From Propionicimonas sp. (GTDB lineage: Bacteria; Actinomycetota; Actinomycetes; Propionibacteriales; Propionibacteriaceae), in contig VMSW01000007.1 of the NCBI GenBank assembly GCA_013791955.1, positions 558,001-622,000 of the forward strand: a stretch of 64,000 bases of DNA, given 5' to 3'. This document shows, piece by piece, positions 37,079 to 46,195 of the stretch. The notes below the pieces were generated by a model. It saw only the letters and a list, made by a program, of their open reading frames with translations. It was not told the DNA's origin and did no database searches. The position numbers and the translations under genes were made by a program. Numbering within the stretch: position 1 is the first letter of the stretch; each line of letters begins with the position of its first letter.

Positions 37079-38254
37079 GTGAGTGAGTCGCTGACGCTCA
37101 GGGCGCCCTCGGGGGGTGCAGTCGAGCTCGCCTCACCATTCGTGCTGGCACCGATGGCTGGCATCACGAACGCGGCTTATCGCCAGCTTTGCCGCGAGCA
37201 GGCCGAGCAGGTGTTGGGACGCGAGGGCGCGGCCCCGGGCCTGTATGTGTCGGAGATGATCACCTCTCGTGGGGTGGCCGAACGCAACCCGAGGACCGCC
37301 GACATGTTGCGGTTCGATCCGGGGGAGACCGTCCGCTCGGTGCAGTTGTACGGAGTCGACCCACCGGTGATGGCCAAAGCTACCGAGATTCTGTGCACTG
37401 ATTTCGGGGTGAACCACGTTGATTTGAACTTCGGTTGTCCGGTGCCGAAGGTGACGCGGCGGGGCGGCGGGGGAGTGCTGCCCTGGAAACGTGATCGGCT
37501 GGGCGCCATTCTGCGGGCCACAGTGGCTGCGGCTGATCGCTACGGCGTGCCGGTGACCATGAAGACCCGGCTGGGCATCGACGCAGAGCACCTCACCTAT
37601 CGTGACGCCGCGCGAATCGCCCAGGACAGCGGCTGTGCGGCGATCGCGCTGCATGGACGCACCGTGCAGCAGGCCTACTCCGGGCAGGCCGACTGGTCGG
37701 CCATCGCCGAACTGGTCGGGGCGGTTGAGATTCCGGTGCTGGGCAACGGCGACATCTGGGAGGCCACCGACGCCGTGGCGATGATGGCGCAGACCGGCTG
37801 TGCCGGTGTGGTGATCGGCCGCGGCTGCCTTGGTCGGCCCTGGCTTTTCGCCGATCTGGCCACCGCCTTCAGCGGGGGAACTCAGCGCGCGCTGCCAAGC
37901 CTCGGCGAGGTGGCCGCGATGGTCCGTCGCCACGCTGAGCTGCTCACCGAGCTGTACGGGGAGAAGCACGGGCTGACCGACCTGCGAAAACACATGGCGT
38001 GGTATTTCAAAGGCTTCGGGCTAGGCGGTGAGTTGCGCCGCGGTCTGGCGATGGTTTCCTCCTTGGCCGAGTTGGACGCGCTGCTGGCCCGCACCGCCGC
38101 CGACCAACCGTTCCCGACCACCGAATTGGCGTCACCTCGTGGCCGCCAAGGGGCGCCGCGGGACCGGGTGACGGTGCCCTACGGCTGGCTGGATTCGGAA
38201 ACTCTTGGCGATGACGACATCAGCGATGCCGAATGTGACGTCTCGGGCGGCTAG
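37079..38254 (+). CDS. dusB: tRNA-dihydrouridine synthase
   Basis: FMN-dependent enzyme reducing uridines of tRNA to dihydrouridine. The TIM-barrel protein (391 aa) shows LAPMAGITNAAYR, YVSEMITSRG, the catalytic Cys in NFGCPVPKVTRRGGGG, MKTRLG, HGRTVQQAYSG and GNGDIW. I chose GTG 37079, preceded by GGAGG at 37069-37073 with 5-nt spacing; a TTG at 37067 would start within the ribosome binding site. The C-terminal tail is acidic. Actinobacteria usually have one Dus, in agreement with the DusB label. It is placed just before dgt and dnaG, interrupted by two membrane-protein genes. Confidence 0.94.
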   Translation: MSESLTLRAPSGGAVELASPFVLAPMAGITNAAYRQLCREQAEQVLGREGAAPGLYVSEMITSRGVAERNPRTADMLRFDPGETVRSVQLYGVDPPVMAKATEILCTDFGVNHVDLNFGCPVPKVTRRGGGGVLPWKRDRLGAILRATVAAADRYGVPVTMKTRLGIDAEHLTYRDAARIAQDSGCAAIALHGRTVQQAYSGQADWSAIAELVGAVEIPVLGNGDIWEATDAVAMMAQTGCAGVVIGRGCLGRPWLFADLATAFSGGTQRALPSLGEVAAMVRRHAELLTELYGEKHGLTDLRKHMAWYFKGFGLGGELRRGLAMVSSLAELDALLARTAADQPFPTTELASPRGRQGAPRDRVTVPYGWLDSETLGDDDISDAECDVSGG

Positions 38255-38261
38255 GCCCGAC

Positions 38262-38924
38262 TCAGCTGACGGCCTGAATCGCTGGCATCAGCAGGATTAT
38301 CGCGTAAATGATGTAGATCACCGGTGTCAGCAGCCCGAGGACGAACGCGATGAATCCCGAAGCGCGACCACGGCCGATGATCCCGGCGATTAGGCCGATG
38401 ACCATCGCCACTGTGCCCACCGTGCTCGCCAGTTGAAAGAGCATTGCTGGCCCCGAAGCCGACGACATCAGTGCCTCAGAAAAGACCTCGCTGTCGAGGT
38501 CGGTGCTGCCGGTGGCGATGATGAGTTGGTTCGCCACGGTCATCATCGGCCCCATCGTGTAGGTGGCCAACGCAGCGGTGGTCACCACTAGGGCCAACGC
38601 GATGCGTCCCAGTAGTGGGCTCTTTTTCGCCGGAGCGGCCTGCTGCGGGTACGGCTGCGGCGTGCCATAGGGCTGAGGCGCGCCGTAGGGCTGTTGCGGC
38701 GCGCCGTAGGGTGCCTGCGGGGCGCCGTAAGGCTGCTGCTGCTGAGTGGGGTAGGGCTGCTGCTGGCCGTAGGGCTGTTGCGGGTAGCCGTATGGCGGCT
38801 GGCCCTGGGCCGGCGGGTAGCCGGGATTGGGCTGTGGAGCGCCGTAGGTCGGCGGAGTCGGGGTGGCTTCCCCGGAAGGCCCAGTGGGCGGGTTCTGCGA
38901 CGGCTCGGTACCCCAAGTAGACAT
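38262..38924 (-). CDS. Pro/Gln/Tyr-rich membrane protein (first of a tandem pair)
   Basis: A 220-aa protein of unknown function. The first 95 residues are low complexity with repeated PYGAPQ and PQQPYG units. This is followed by a hydrophobic segment at about 105-130, a short extracytosolic stretch and two further membrane segments (about 160-185 and 190-215). The layout resembles actinobacterial DUF4190-like small membrane proteins with proline-rich cytosolic tails. The downstream minus-strand gene order shows a paralogue (38989-39531). It is convergent with dusB, 7 bp apart. No catalytic motif is visible. Confidence 0.75.
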   Translation of the reverse strand: MSTWGTEPSQNPPTGPSGEATPTPPTYGAPQPNPGYPPAQGQPPYGYPQQPYGQQQPYPTQQQQPYGAPQAPYGAPQQPYGAPQPYGTPQPYPQQAAPAKKSPLLGRIALALVVTTAALATYTMGPMMTVANQLIIATGSTDLDSEVFSEALMSSASGPAMLFQLASTVGTVAMVIGLIAGIIGRGRASGFIAFVLGLLTPVIYIIYAIILLMPAIQAVS

Positions 38925-38988
38925 GGACTCAGGCTAGTGGATTAGCGCCCAGGTTCAGCCTTCGGGATTAGGTATGCCGCTGCAAACC

Positions 38989-39531
38989 TCAGCGAATGCC
39001 TTCGGCCAACTGGGCGAAGGCCATCACGATGTAGGTCCACACACCGATCGGCGCGAGCACCCCCAAGATGATGCCGATGACGCCAAGGATTCGGCCGCGG
39101 TTAGTGGCAGTTGCCACGATGGCGGCGATCCAGGCAGCCATTCCGATTGAACCTGCGATCCCGATGACGCTGATCGGCCAGCGCATCGCAGCCTCGATCT
39201 CGGCCTGGCCGTAGGAGCCGGAGTAGCCAGACATCGCGAGTGCCGCGATCACGTTGGTGAACAACCAGGCGCCGTAGCCGCTGAGCGCGGTGGCAATCAG
39301 AATGAAGGCCAGCGAGATCACGCCCAGAATCGGGCTGCGTGGCCGGTTAGGGGCTGGCGGGGCGCCGTAGGCAACGGGCGGCTGATAGGGCTGGCCGTAG
39401 CCACCGGGAGTCGGTTGCACCCAGGGTTGGACCGGGCCCGGAGGTGGCGGGGCCGCTGGGTAGCCGCCAGCGGGCTGTTGGGGCTGCTGCGGGGCCTGGC
39501 CCCAGGGCGACTGGCCGTACTGGTCTGACAT
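38989..39531 (-). CDS. Pro/Gly-rich membrane protein (second of a tandem pair)
   Basis: A 180-aa protein built like its neighbour: about 65 residues of Pro/Gln/Gly-rich sequence, then three hydrophobic segments around 70-95, 115-145 and 148-170, with a GRILGVIGIILGVLAPIGVW end that recalls the GFIAFVLGLLTPVIYIIY end of the neighbour. I chose ATG 39531 (MSDQYGQSP); a longer frame to 39687 runs into the dgt promoter. Function is unknown. The two genes probably arose by duplication and lie between dusB and dgt. Confidence 0.75.
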   Translation of the reverse strand: MSDQYGQSPWGQAPQQPQQPAGGYPAAPPPPGPVQPWVQPTPGGYGQPYQPPVAYGAPPAPNRPRSPILGVISLAFILIATALSGYGAWLFTNVIAALAMSGYSGSYGQAEIEAAMRWPISVIGIAGSIGMAAWIAAIVATATNRGRILGVIGIILGVLAPIGVWTYIVMAFAQLAEGIR

Positions 39532-39643
39532 GGCTGAACCATATTCCAGTCCAGGCGTCCGACCAAGGCCCGCCCAACAGGCTTCGTCGCCTGGGGCGGA
39601 AGGCAGGTGCCGACCTGGGCGCTGCAACTGACAAGATTGGCGC

Positions 39644-40768
39644 ATGGCTGAATTGCATCCGCGCACCGTCGCTTGGGCCGAGACCATGGCCGGGTATGCC
39701 GCCGATGGTGTGGTCCGGGCGCATGCTGATCCGGGTTCGGCGGTTCAACTCGGCGAGCCGGTGTTGCGTGAGCAGCGCGAGGCCTGGGAGGCCGAGCACC
39801 TGAGTGCTGGGGCCACTTTGGCCAGCGGTGCCGGGCAGCGGGCCGTCGCCGAAGAACCAGATCAGGAGCGCACCTGCTTCGAACGCGACCGGGACCGGAT
39901 CGTCCATTCGACCGCTTTTCGCCGGCTGGCTGGCAAAACCCAGGTGGTGGTGTATCCCACCGACCATCAGCGCACTCGATTGACCCACGCCCTCGAAGTT
40001 GCCCAGGTGGCCACTTCGATCGCTCGCGGGCTGGGCGTGAATGTGGCGCTGGCTGAGGCCATCGCTTTGGGGCACGACTGTGGACACGGCCCCGGCGGGC
40101 ATGCCTCCGAGGATGCCTTCGACGCGTTCATCGAGGAGGGTTACGACCACGGCCCCTGGGGGGCCGACGTCGTGCTGACCGGGTTGAACCTTTGCACCGA
40201 GACCTTGGACGGCATTCGAAATCACTCCTGGTCGCGGCCGACACCGGGCACGGTGGAGGGCCAGATCGTCAGCTGGGCCGACCGGATCGCCTACTGCTCC
40301 CATGATCTGGAGGACGCAGCCAGCGCTGGCATCGTCAGCACCGCTGAGTTGCCGCCGATAATCGCCGAGGTGGCCGGACGCACCCGCCGAGCGCAACTGG
40401 GGGTTTTCATCCGTTCGGTGATCGAGGCCACGGCGGCCACCGGCCAGGTGGGCATGGCGGCAGAACCAGCCCAGGCCCTGGCCGCGCTGCGCACCTTCAA
40501 CTATGAACGCATCTACACCCGGCCGGAATCGGTGGCCCAATCGGTGGCGGTGATCGAGGTGCTGCGGGCTCTGGTGGAGCACTACGCCGGGCGCGCCGGC
40601 TCGCTGCCGGCCGAGCTGGAGCGCGCCGAGGCAACCGCAGCTGACCGGGCGCGAGTGGCGGTGACCTATGTGGGAGGCATGACCGACCGCTTCGCCTTCG
40701 AGACCGCGATTGCCCTGCTGGGGTGGGATCCGGAGCGGCTGCCGCGCGGTATCGGTCGGGGTGCCTGA
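39644..40768 (+). CDS. dgt: Deoxyguanosinetriphosphate triphosphohydrolase-like protein
   Basis: HD-superfamily enzyme removing triphosphate from dNTPs. The 374-aa protein has the metal-binding HD set: His in TRLTHALEVAQ (about residue 110), GHDCGHGPGGHASE (about 147-160) and a late Asp in SWADRIAYCSHDLED. It also shows RDRDRIVHSTAFRRLAGKTQV, the dgt-type lead-in. The N-terminal 65 residues are variable. dgt next to dnaG is a conserved actinobacterial pair; the gap here is 64 bp. The start ATG 39644 is divergent from the membrane-protein pair. Confidence 0.93.
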   Translation: MAELHPRTVAWAETMAGYAADGVVRAHADPGSAVQLGEPVLREQREAWEAEHLSAGATLASGAGQRAVAEEPDQERTCFERDRDRIVHSTAFRRLAGKTQVVVYPTDHQRTRLTHALEVAQVATSIARGLGVNVALAEAIALGHDCGHGPGGHASEDAFDAFIEEGYDHGPWGADVVLTGLNLCTETLDGIRNHSWSRPTPGTVEGQIVSWADRIAYCSHDLEDAASAGIVSTAELPPIIAEVAGRTRRAQLGVFIRSVIEATAATGQVGMAAEPAQALAALRTFNYERIYTRPESVAQSVAVIEVLRALVEHYAGRAGSLPAELERAEATAADRARVAVTYVGGMTDRFAFETAIALLGWDPERLPRGIGRGA

Positions 40769-40832
40769 ATCAGTCGGGTTCGACCGGGTGCTGCCAGCGG
40801 TGCCGCGCGGTGCGGTGGCCTAGACTGCGGCC

Positions 40833-42683
40833 GTGGCTGGACTGATCAATCCCGAGGACCTGGAGACCGTCCGCGAACGATCTCGGATCGAGGATGTGGT
40901 CGCCACCTACCTGACGTTGCGCCGGACTGGCGGCGGTTCGCTGACTGGCTTGTGTCCTTTCCATGATGAGAAGACGCCGTCGTTCCACGTCACGCCAGCC
41001 CGGGGTTACTACCACTGCTTCGGCTGTGGCGAGGGCGGCGACGTCATCGACTTCATCCGCAAGATCAACAACGTCAGTTTCACCGAGGCGGTGGAGTACC
41101 TGGCCGACCGGTGCGGGGTGCAGTTGCGCTACACCGAGGGCGGCCCTCGGGTTGAGCCGGGCCTGCGGTTGCGGGTGCTGGAGGCCAACAAGCTCGCTGC
41201 GGAGTTCTTCACCGGCCAACTGATGGGCGCCGCCGGGCTACCGGGGCGCCAGTTCCTCGACGGGCGTGGTTTCGACCAGGACGCTGCGGCCACGTTCGGT
41301 ATCGGGTTTGCCCCCACCGGTGGCCACGAGTTGCGCGACCATCTGCGCAATCGGGGCTTCAACGACGCCGAGTTGGTCAAGTCCGGGCTGATTCGCGAAC
41401 AGGGCTGGGATTTCTTCCAGGGCCGGGTGCTGTGGCCGATCCGGGACGCTGGCGGCTCGGTGCTGGGCTTCGGGGCCCGCAAGATTTTCGATGACGACCG
41501 GATGCCGGCGAAGTACCTCAATACGCCCGAGACCCCGGTCTACAAGAAGTCGCACGTGCTTTACGGCCTCGACCTGGCCCGCACCAATATCGCTAAGAAG
41601 AATCAGGTGGTGGTGGTCGAGGGCTACACCGACGTGATGGCCTGCCACCTTTCCGGGGTGGATACCGCGGTCGCGTCCTGTGGCACGGCTTTCGGCGACG
41701 ATCACGCTCGGCTGCTGCAACGCCTGCTGGGCACCGGCGAGGTGAGCGGCGGCGAAGTGATCTTCACCTTCGACGGGGACGCGGCTGGGCAGGCGGCGGC
41801 CATCAAGGTGTTCAAGGGCGACACCAACTTCGGTGCCCAGACCTATGTTGCGGTCGCCCCCGGTGGGCTGGACCCGTGCGACCTGCGGCTGGAACAGGGT
41901 GAGGCTGCGGTGCGAGAGTTGGTGGCCAGCCGGGAGCCGCTGTACCGCTACGTGATGCGCAATGTGATTTCCGGCTACGACCTTGATCGTGCCGATGGAC
42001 GGCTGGCCGCGGTGCGGGCTGCGGCCCCGTTGGTCAGCAGCATTCGCGACAACAGCCTGGTGCTGGGCTATATCCGCGAACTGGCCAAGCTCATCGGCAT
42101 GGATCCCGACGAGGTGCGTCGCGAGGTCAAGGCGGTTCAGGCCCAGCGGGCTCGCCATCCTGAGCAGGGCGGCGAACCGGCGGCGGTTGCCGAGGCTCCG
42201 TCCCAGGCTCTGCGTCCGCCCCCGGCCAATGATCGCCGGTTGGAGGCTGAGCGGGGCACGCTGCGGCTGATCTTGCGATCGCCGGAGCTGTTTGGCCCGT
42301 CCTGGAATCAGCTCAGCATCGAAGACTTCACCGATCCCGCCTATGCCGCGTTGTTCGCGGCAGTGCTGGCGGCCGAGGACGGTTCGGGCAGCTGGACGCA
42401 GCGGGTGGTGGCGGCCAATCCCGATCCGGTGATTGAGCAGCTGGTGATCACTTTGGCCGTCGAGCCGGTGCTGCGGGAGGCCACCCAGGCCTACGCCGCT
42501 GAGTACAGCGCGCTGCTGCGGGTGCAGACCCTGGCTCGGCGGATCGCCGAACTGAAGTCGAAGCTGCAACGCACTGATCCGACAGCCGATCAGGCCGCCT
42601 ATAACAAGATGTTCGCCCGCCTAGTGAGCCTCGAATCCGACCGCCGCGAGCTGATTGCCCTAGCCAGCGGCCCCGCCCTGTAG
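40833..42683 (+). CDS. dnaG: DNA primase
   Basis: Makes RNA primers for replication. The 616-aa protein has an N-terminal CHC2 zinc ribbon (CPFHDEKTPSF with HCFGCGEGGDV, residues about 41-72), the RNA polymerase-like core with LKEP-like central motifs, and the TOPRIM domain (VVVVEGYTDVMACH near 260 and FDGDAAG near 310). The C-terminal domain for DnaB interaction follows. The start is GTG 40833. Downstream lies a family B repeat block 10 bp after the stop, then a sigma factor gene, an arrangement reminiscent of dnaG-rpoD macromolecular synthesis operons. Confidence 0.96.
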   Translation: MAGLINPEDLETVRERSRIEDVVATYLTLRRTGGGSLTGLCPFHDEKTPSFHVTPARGYYHCFGCGEGGDVIDFIRKINNVSFTEAVEYLADRCGVQLRYTEGGPRVEPGLRLRVLEANKLAAEFFTGQLMGAAGLPGRQFLDGRGFDQDAAATFGIGFAPTGGHELRDHLRNRGFNDAELVKSGLIREQGWDFFQGRVLWPIRDAGGSVLGFGARKIFDDDRMPAKYLNTPETPVYKKSHVLYGLDLARTNIAKKNQVVVVEGYTDVMACHLSGVDTAVASCGTAFGDDHARLLQRLLGTGEVSGGEVIFTFDGDAAGQAAAIKVFKGDTNFGAQTYVAVAPGGLDPCDLRLEQGEAAVRELVASREPLYRYVMRNVISGYDLDRADGRLAAVRAAAPLVSSIRDNSLVLGYIRELAKLIGMDPDEVRREVKAVQAQRARHPEQGGEPAAVAEAPSQALRPPPANDRRLEAERGTLRLILRSPELFGPSWNQLSIEDFTDPAYAALFAAVLAAEDGSGSWTQRVVAANPDPVIEQLVITLAVEPVLREATQAYAAEYSALLRVQTLARRIAELKSKLQRTDPTADQAAYNKMFARLVSLESDRRELIALASGPAL

Positions 42684-42692
42684 CTACTCCTC

Positions 42693-42780
42693 GGGGACGG
42701 TTCCTCCGCGCAGCTCATGGGGACGGTTCTTCCGCGCAGTTCAGGTCCGTCCCCGTGAGCTGCTCACCGGAACCGTCCCC
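42693..42780. repeat. Family B repeat, cluster 2
   Basis: Two direct 26-bp units begin at 42693 and 42719 (GGGGACGGTTCC or GGGGACGGTTCT, then CCGCGCAG). Inverted partial copies follow: CCGTCCCCGTGAGCTG around 42748-42763 and GGAACCGTCCCC at 42769-42780. Direct plus inverted copies make a large foldback structure directly after dnaG, which may act as a transcription end. Confidence 0.85.
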
Positions 42781-42850
42781 GGGAACCCCGGGAACAGGTC
42801 CGCGGGACGGGATGTCCTAGTCGGCGGGGCAGTCCGGCGGCTGTGAGCCG

Positions 42851-42898
42851 TGGTTGGGAAATGATGTTGTCGGAGTGTTGCCATCCACAGCCCAACCA
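42851..42898. promoter_or_regulatory. Inverted repeat upstream of the sigma factor gene
   Basis: TGGTTGGG (42851-42858) and CCCAACCA (42891-42898) form an 8-bp dyad around a 32-nt centre, 41 bp before the preferred sigma start. It may be a hairpin in the leader or a split protein site. If translation begins at 42843 instead, it would be coding. Confidence 0.4.
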
Positions 42899-42938
42899 AA
42901 CTGGCGATTTCGGGCCGTTGGCCGGGCAGGCTCGGCGC

Positions 42939-43790
42939 ATGATCTCTAATACCGAAATTGCGCTGCTGACCGCGGCCGAGGAACGCCAACTGGCCCGCAC
43001 GATTGAGGCCGGGGTTCTGGCCGAGCACCTGCTGGCCAGCGGCGAACGTCCGCTGCGGGCCACCGAGGCTGAGCTGCGGGCGTTGTCCAGCGAGGGACGC
43101 CGAGCCTGGGAGCATTTCTGGCTGGCCAATCTGCGGCTGGTATGGAAGCTGGCCGGGGCAGAATCCCGGCTCACTGGGCTGAATGTGGACGAGCTGTTCC
43201 AGGAGGGCTGTGTGGCCCTGGCTGGGGCATTGCAGCGCTTTGACGGCGAGCGCGGACGGTTCTCGACCTATGCCGTCACTCGGATCAGACAGCACCTAAT
43301 CGAAGTGGGAGCGGCCCGCTTCGGTGCGATGGAGCTTTCGGTGAGCCGCGCGGTGCAGGTGCGGCGCGCCCACGGCGTGCGGGCCCGGTTGGATCAGGAG
43401 CTGGGTCGCCAGACCGGTGCCGAAGAGCTGGCCGCGGAGTTGGCTCGTCCGACCGCCTGGGCCAGGGCTCTGCTGAGTCATCGAGCCCCGGTCTCACTCG
43501 ACAGCTGTGATCAGGTGGGACGGTTGGCCGACCAGATCGGTGCCGAGCCCGAGCAGCGGCTGTTCGCTTCGCAGGTGCGGGAGCTGTTGGCCCTGGTGCC
43601 CACCGACGAAGCTGAGGTGCTCCGCCGGCGCTTCGGACTCGACCACGTGGTAGCCGAGACCCGCGCGGAGGTGGCTGCGCGGCTGCGGGTGAGCCTGTCT
43701 ACGGTGCGACGGTTGGAGCAACGGGGCCTGGAACGCCTACGGCAGGTGTTAGGCAGGGACTCGGCAGCACCGGGGCTGTTGGCCGGTTGA
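42939..43790 (+). CDS. RNA polymerase sigma-70 family factor
   Basis: A 284-aa sigma factor. Region 1.2 is TAAEERQLARTIEAG, region 2 is LRLVWKLAGAESRLTGLNVDELFQEGCVALAGALQRFD with FSTYAVTRIRQHLIE, and region 4 is EAEVLRRRFGLDH with ARLRVSLSTVRRLEQRGLERLR. Region 3 is short and divergent. It is too small and unusual for the primary sigma factor, and has no anti-sigma gene next to it. ATG 42939 gives the normal region 1.2 start; GTG 42843 is an alternative with 32 extra residues rich in Cys and His. Its position after dnaG recalls rpoD, but the sequence suggests an alternative, group 2/3-like factor. Confidence 0.85.
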   Translation: MISNTEIALLTAAEERQLARTIEAGVLAEHLLASGERPLRATEAELRALSSEGRRAWEHFWLANLRLVWKLAGAESRLTGLNVDELFQEGCVALAGALQRFDGERGRFSTYAVTRIRQHLIEVGAARFGAMELSVSRAVQVRRAHGVRARLDQELGRQTGAEELAAELARPTAWARALLSHRAPVSLDSCDQVGRLADQIGAEPEQRLFASQVRELLALVPTDEAEVLRRRFGLDHVVAETRAEVAARLRVSLSTVRRLEQRGLERLRQVLGRDSAAPGLLAG

Positions 43791-43806
43791 GCCCAGTCTC
43801 GGGAAC

Positions 43807-45369
43807 TCAGTACTCGGCCGGAGCCAACCGGGTCAGCAGGTCTTCCGGATCGTTGTCGATGCGGCGCCCAGCCTTGGACACCAGGGCCACGGCCAGTCCG
43901 ATGGCGGCGAGCAGCACCAGGGCTGCGGTGGGCTCTTCGCCGATCCGGCCAACCAGAATGAGCCACAGGGCCGCACCAACCGAGATCACTGCGAAGAAGC
44001 CGCTGAACCAGGCAAAAACCTTTAAGAACATGCCTTGGCGGGGGACGCCGATGCGCGACTGATCGTTGGGGTTCAGCACGCTCGATTGGGCGCCGATCCC
44101 GACCCCGGTGATGATCACGGCCAGGCCGGCGATGATCGCGATCCCGATCTGTTCGGGCAAGCCCTGCAGCAGGCCTTCCACCGCAGCGAAGACGACAAGT
44201 ATCGGCACCAGATAGAGCAAGGGGGCAGTCACCTTGCCCAACATGATTTTCGACAGCGGCGCCCCTGAGGCGATCAGGTAGCGAAAGCCGGGCCCGTCGT
44301 AGCCGAACACATTGAAGCTGCCCACGACCACTGCCAGGGCGGAAAAAGCGGCGGCCTGGACGGGAATGCCAACCCCGGAAAAGGTGGAGTGAGCCACCAT
44401 GATGCCCATCACCGGCGGAATGATCAGGGTCTGGATGGCCTTGGGGGAGCGGAAGAAGAAGTAGCGCCATTGTTGAGCCATTGCCGCGGTCGTTGGCCCG
44501 GACGGCAGGCCTCGCAGCCCGACCGGAATCAGCGGCATTACTTCGACGACGCTTCGGCGGTAGCCGCGCCCGGAGCTGTAGATGTCGCCGCGCACCCGGC
44601 GTCCCAGCGCCCAGGCCCACACGACCATCGCCACCACGATGGTTCCGAGCACCACCGCCATTCGGGCGGCGTAGTCGGCCCAATTGCCGTCACGGGCATC
44701 GATGATCGATTGGGCGGCCGCTCCGGGCGGCATCCAGGCGGCCACCTGGCCGACCGGGCCAGCGAGCTGGGCGTTGATGGAGGCGATGGTGGTGCGCAGA
44801 TGCATGGCCAGCCCGTACATACCCAGCACCATCAGCGCGGCCACCAGAGCGGCGAAGTCGCGGCCGCGTCGGGAGCGCAGCGATTCGGCCAACACTGCCT
44901 GGGCGGCGCGCGAGACCGCCACGCACATCACCGTGAAGGCCACGGCGCTGCCGAGCGCCACCAGCCGGGACGGCACGGACTGACCGAAGGCGGCCACCGA
45001 GCCAGCCGCGAACAAGAAGGTGAAGGTGGCGGTGGGGGCGACCAGGGCCCCGATCAGCAGGCCACCCACCTGTTGCCAGGGTGTCAGCGGGTACTGCTCC
45101 AAACGCCGCGGGTCGACGGTGCCGTCCGCCAGAGTCGGTTCCAGGATCGGGCCGAGCAGCCACGGCACAGACAAGGCGACGAAGGAGCCGAGCAGCAGCA
45201 CATTGCCGAAGTCTGGGGCCGAGACGAAAACGGCGGTGCCGGTGCCAGCGATCAGCCCGAACACCGTACCGATCACCCAGCTGGTGGCGTAGTAGGACGT
45301 GGCACCGGGGCTGTTGCCGCGGGCGCGCGCGGCGATGATCAGTCTCAGTCGGACAAGGACGAGAGCCAC
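43807..45369 (-). CDS. ABC transporter permease (ABC-2 type exporter)
   Basis: A 520-aa membrane protein with about twelve hydrophobic segments and no recognisable soluble domain. The central cytosolic stretch (AMAQQWRYFFFRSPKAIQTLIIPP) and FNVFGYDGPGFRYLIASGAPL are typical of large actinobacterial ABC-2-like permeases. Its start overlaps the ATPase gene by 25 nt, so the two form an exporter. The cargo is unknown. Its stop lies 16 bp from the convergent sigma factor stop. Confidence 0.85.
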   Translation of the reverse strand: MALVLVRLRLIIAARARGNSPGATSYYATSWVIGTVFGLIAGTGTAVFVSAPDFGNVLLLGSFVALSVPWLLGPILEPTLADGTVDPRRLEQYPLTPWQQVGGLLIGALVAPTATFTFLFAAGSVAAFGQSVPSRLVALGSAVAFTVMCVAVSRAAQAVLAESLRSRRGRDFAALVAALMVLGMYGLAMHLRTTIASINAQLAGPVGQVAAWMPPGAAAQSIIDARDGNWADYAARMAVVLGTIVVAMVVWAWALGRRVRGDIYSSGRGYRRSVVEVMPLIPVGLRGLPSGPTTAAMAQQWRYFFFRSPKAIQTLIIPPVMGIMVAHSTFSGVGIPVQAAAFSALAVVVGSFNVFGYDGPGFRYLIASGAPLSKIMLGKVTAPLLYLVPILVVFAAVEGLLQGLPEQIGIAIIAGLAVIITGVGIGAQSSVLNPNDQSRIGVPRQGMFLKVFAWFSGFFAVISVGAALWLILVGRIGEEPTAALVLLAAIGLAVALVSKAGRRIDNDPEDLLTRLAPAEY

Positions 45370-46109
45370 GACAGCTCGCCTTCCTCAAGATCGCGGCCGC
45401 CGACCAACTCGACGAACGCATCTTGCAGGTTGCGTCCCTTTGAAATCTCGGCGATGGTGCCCTCGGCCATCACCCGGCCGTGGGCGATCACCACCACCCG
45501 GTCGCACAGCCGCTGCACCACGTCCATCACGTGACTGGCGAAGACCACCGTGCCGCCGCTATCGCGGAAGCGCTGCAGTAGGTCTTCGATCACCTGGGCG
45601 TTCACCGGATCAAGGGCGCCGAATGGCTCGTCCAACACCATCACTCGCGGATTGTGCAGCAGGGCCACGCCAAGGCCGACCCGCTTGAGCATGCCGAGGG
45701 AGAAGTCGGCGATCAGTCGATCGCGGGAGTCGTCCAGGTCGAGGACGCGCAGCAGCTCGGCTGATCGCTCGGCGATCACCGCCGGATCAAGACCGCGGAG
45801 CAGCCCGGCGTACTGCAACATTTCTGGTGCGGTGAGGCGCTCGAACAGCACTGGATTGTCTGGGACGAAGCCGAGCAGGGCTTTGGCTTGCAGCGGGTTG
45901 GGCCACACCTGGGCGCCGCCAACTTCGGCGGAGCCGGCGTCGGGGCGAAGCAGCCCGGTGAGCATCCGCAGGGTGGTCGATTTGCCGGCCCCATTTGGCC
46001 CGGCGATGCCATAGAAGCTGCCCTGCGGGATCTCCAGATTCACGCCGTCGACCGCACGTAGCTCGCCGAAAGTCTTAACCAGCCCGACTGCGCGTACTGC
46101 CAGTGCCAC
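45345..46109 (-). CDS. ABC transporter ATP-binding protein (exporter type)
   Basis: A 254-aa ATPase with Walker A GPNGAGKST near residue 40, the signature region FSLGMLKRVGLGVALLHNPRVMVLDEPFGALDPVN containing Walker B, and switch His in FASHVMD. This pattern fits the CcmA/DRA exporter branch. The C-terminal tail is acidic. The ATG at 46109 precedes the permease, which starts within the last codons of this gene. No substrate-specific neighbour can be named, and the pair may export a lipid, peptide or drug. Confidence 0.92.
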   Translation of the reverse strand: MALAVRAVGLVKTFGELRAVDGVNLEIPQGSFYGIAGPNGAGKSTTLRMLTGLLRPDAGSAEVGGAQVWPNPLQAKALLGFVPDNPVLFERLTAPEMLQYAGLLRGLDPAVIAERSAELLRVLDLDDSRDRLIADFSLGMLKRVGLGVALLHNPRVMVLDEPFGALDPVNAQVIEDLLQRFRDSGGTVVFASHVMDVVQRLCDRVVVIAHGRVMAEGTIAEISKGRNLQDAFVELVGGRDLEEGELSWLSSLSD

Positions 46110-46195
46110 GGCCGTCCTTTCCCGCCGAGTATCCCCCCAAGGCGTCCGAGGGAAAGCCTAGCCGCAGTGGTCGGCGACGCCGCCCACACCGTGAG

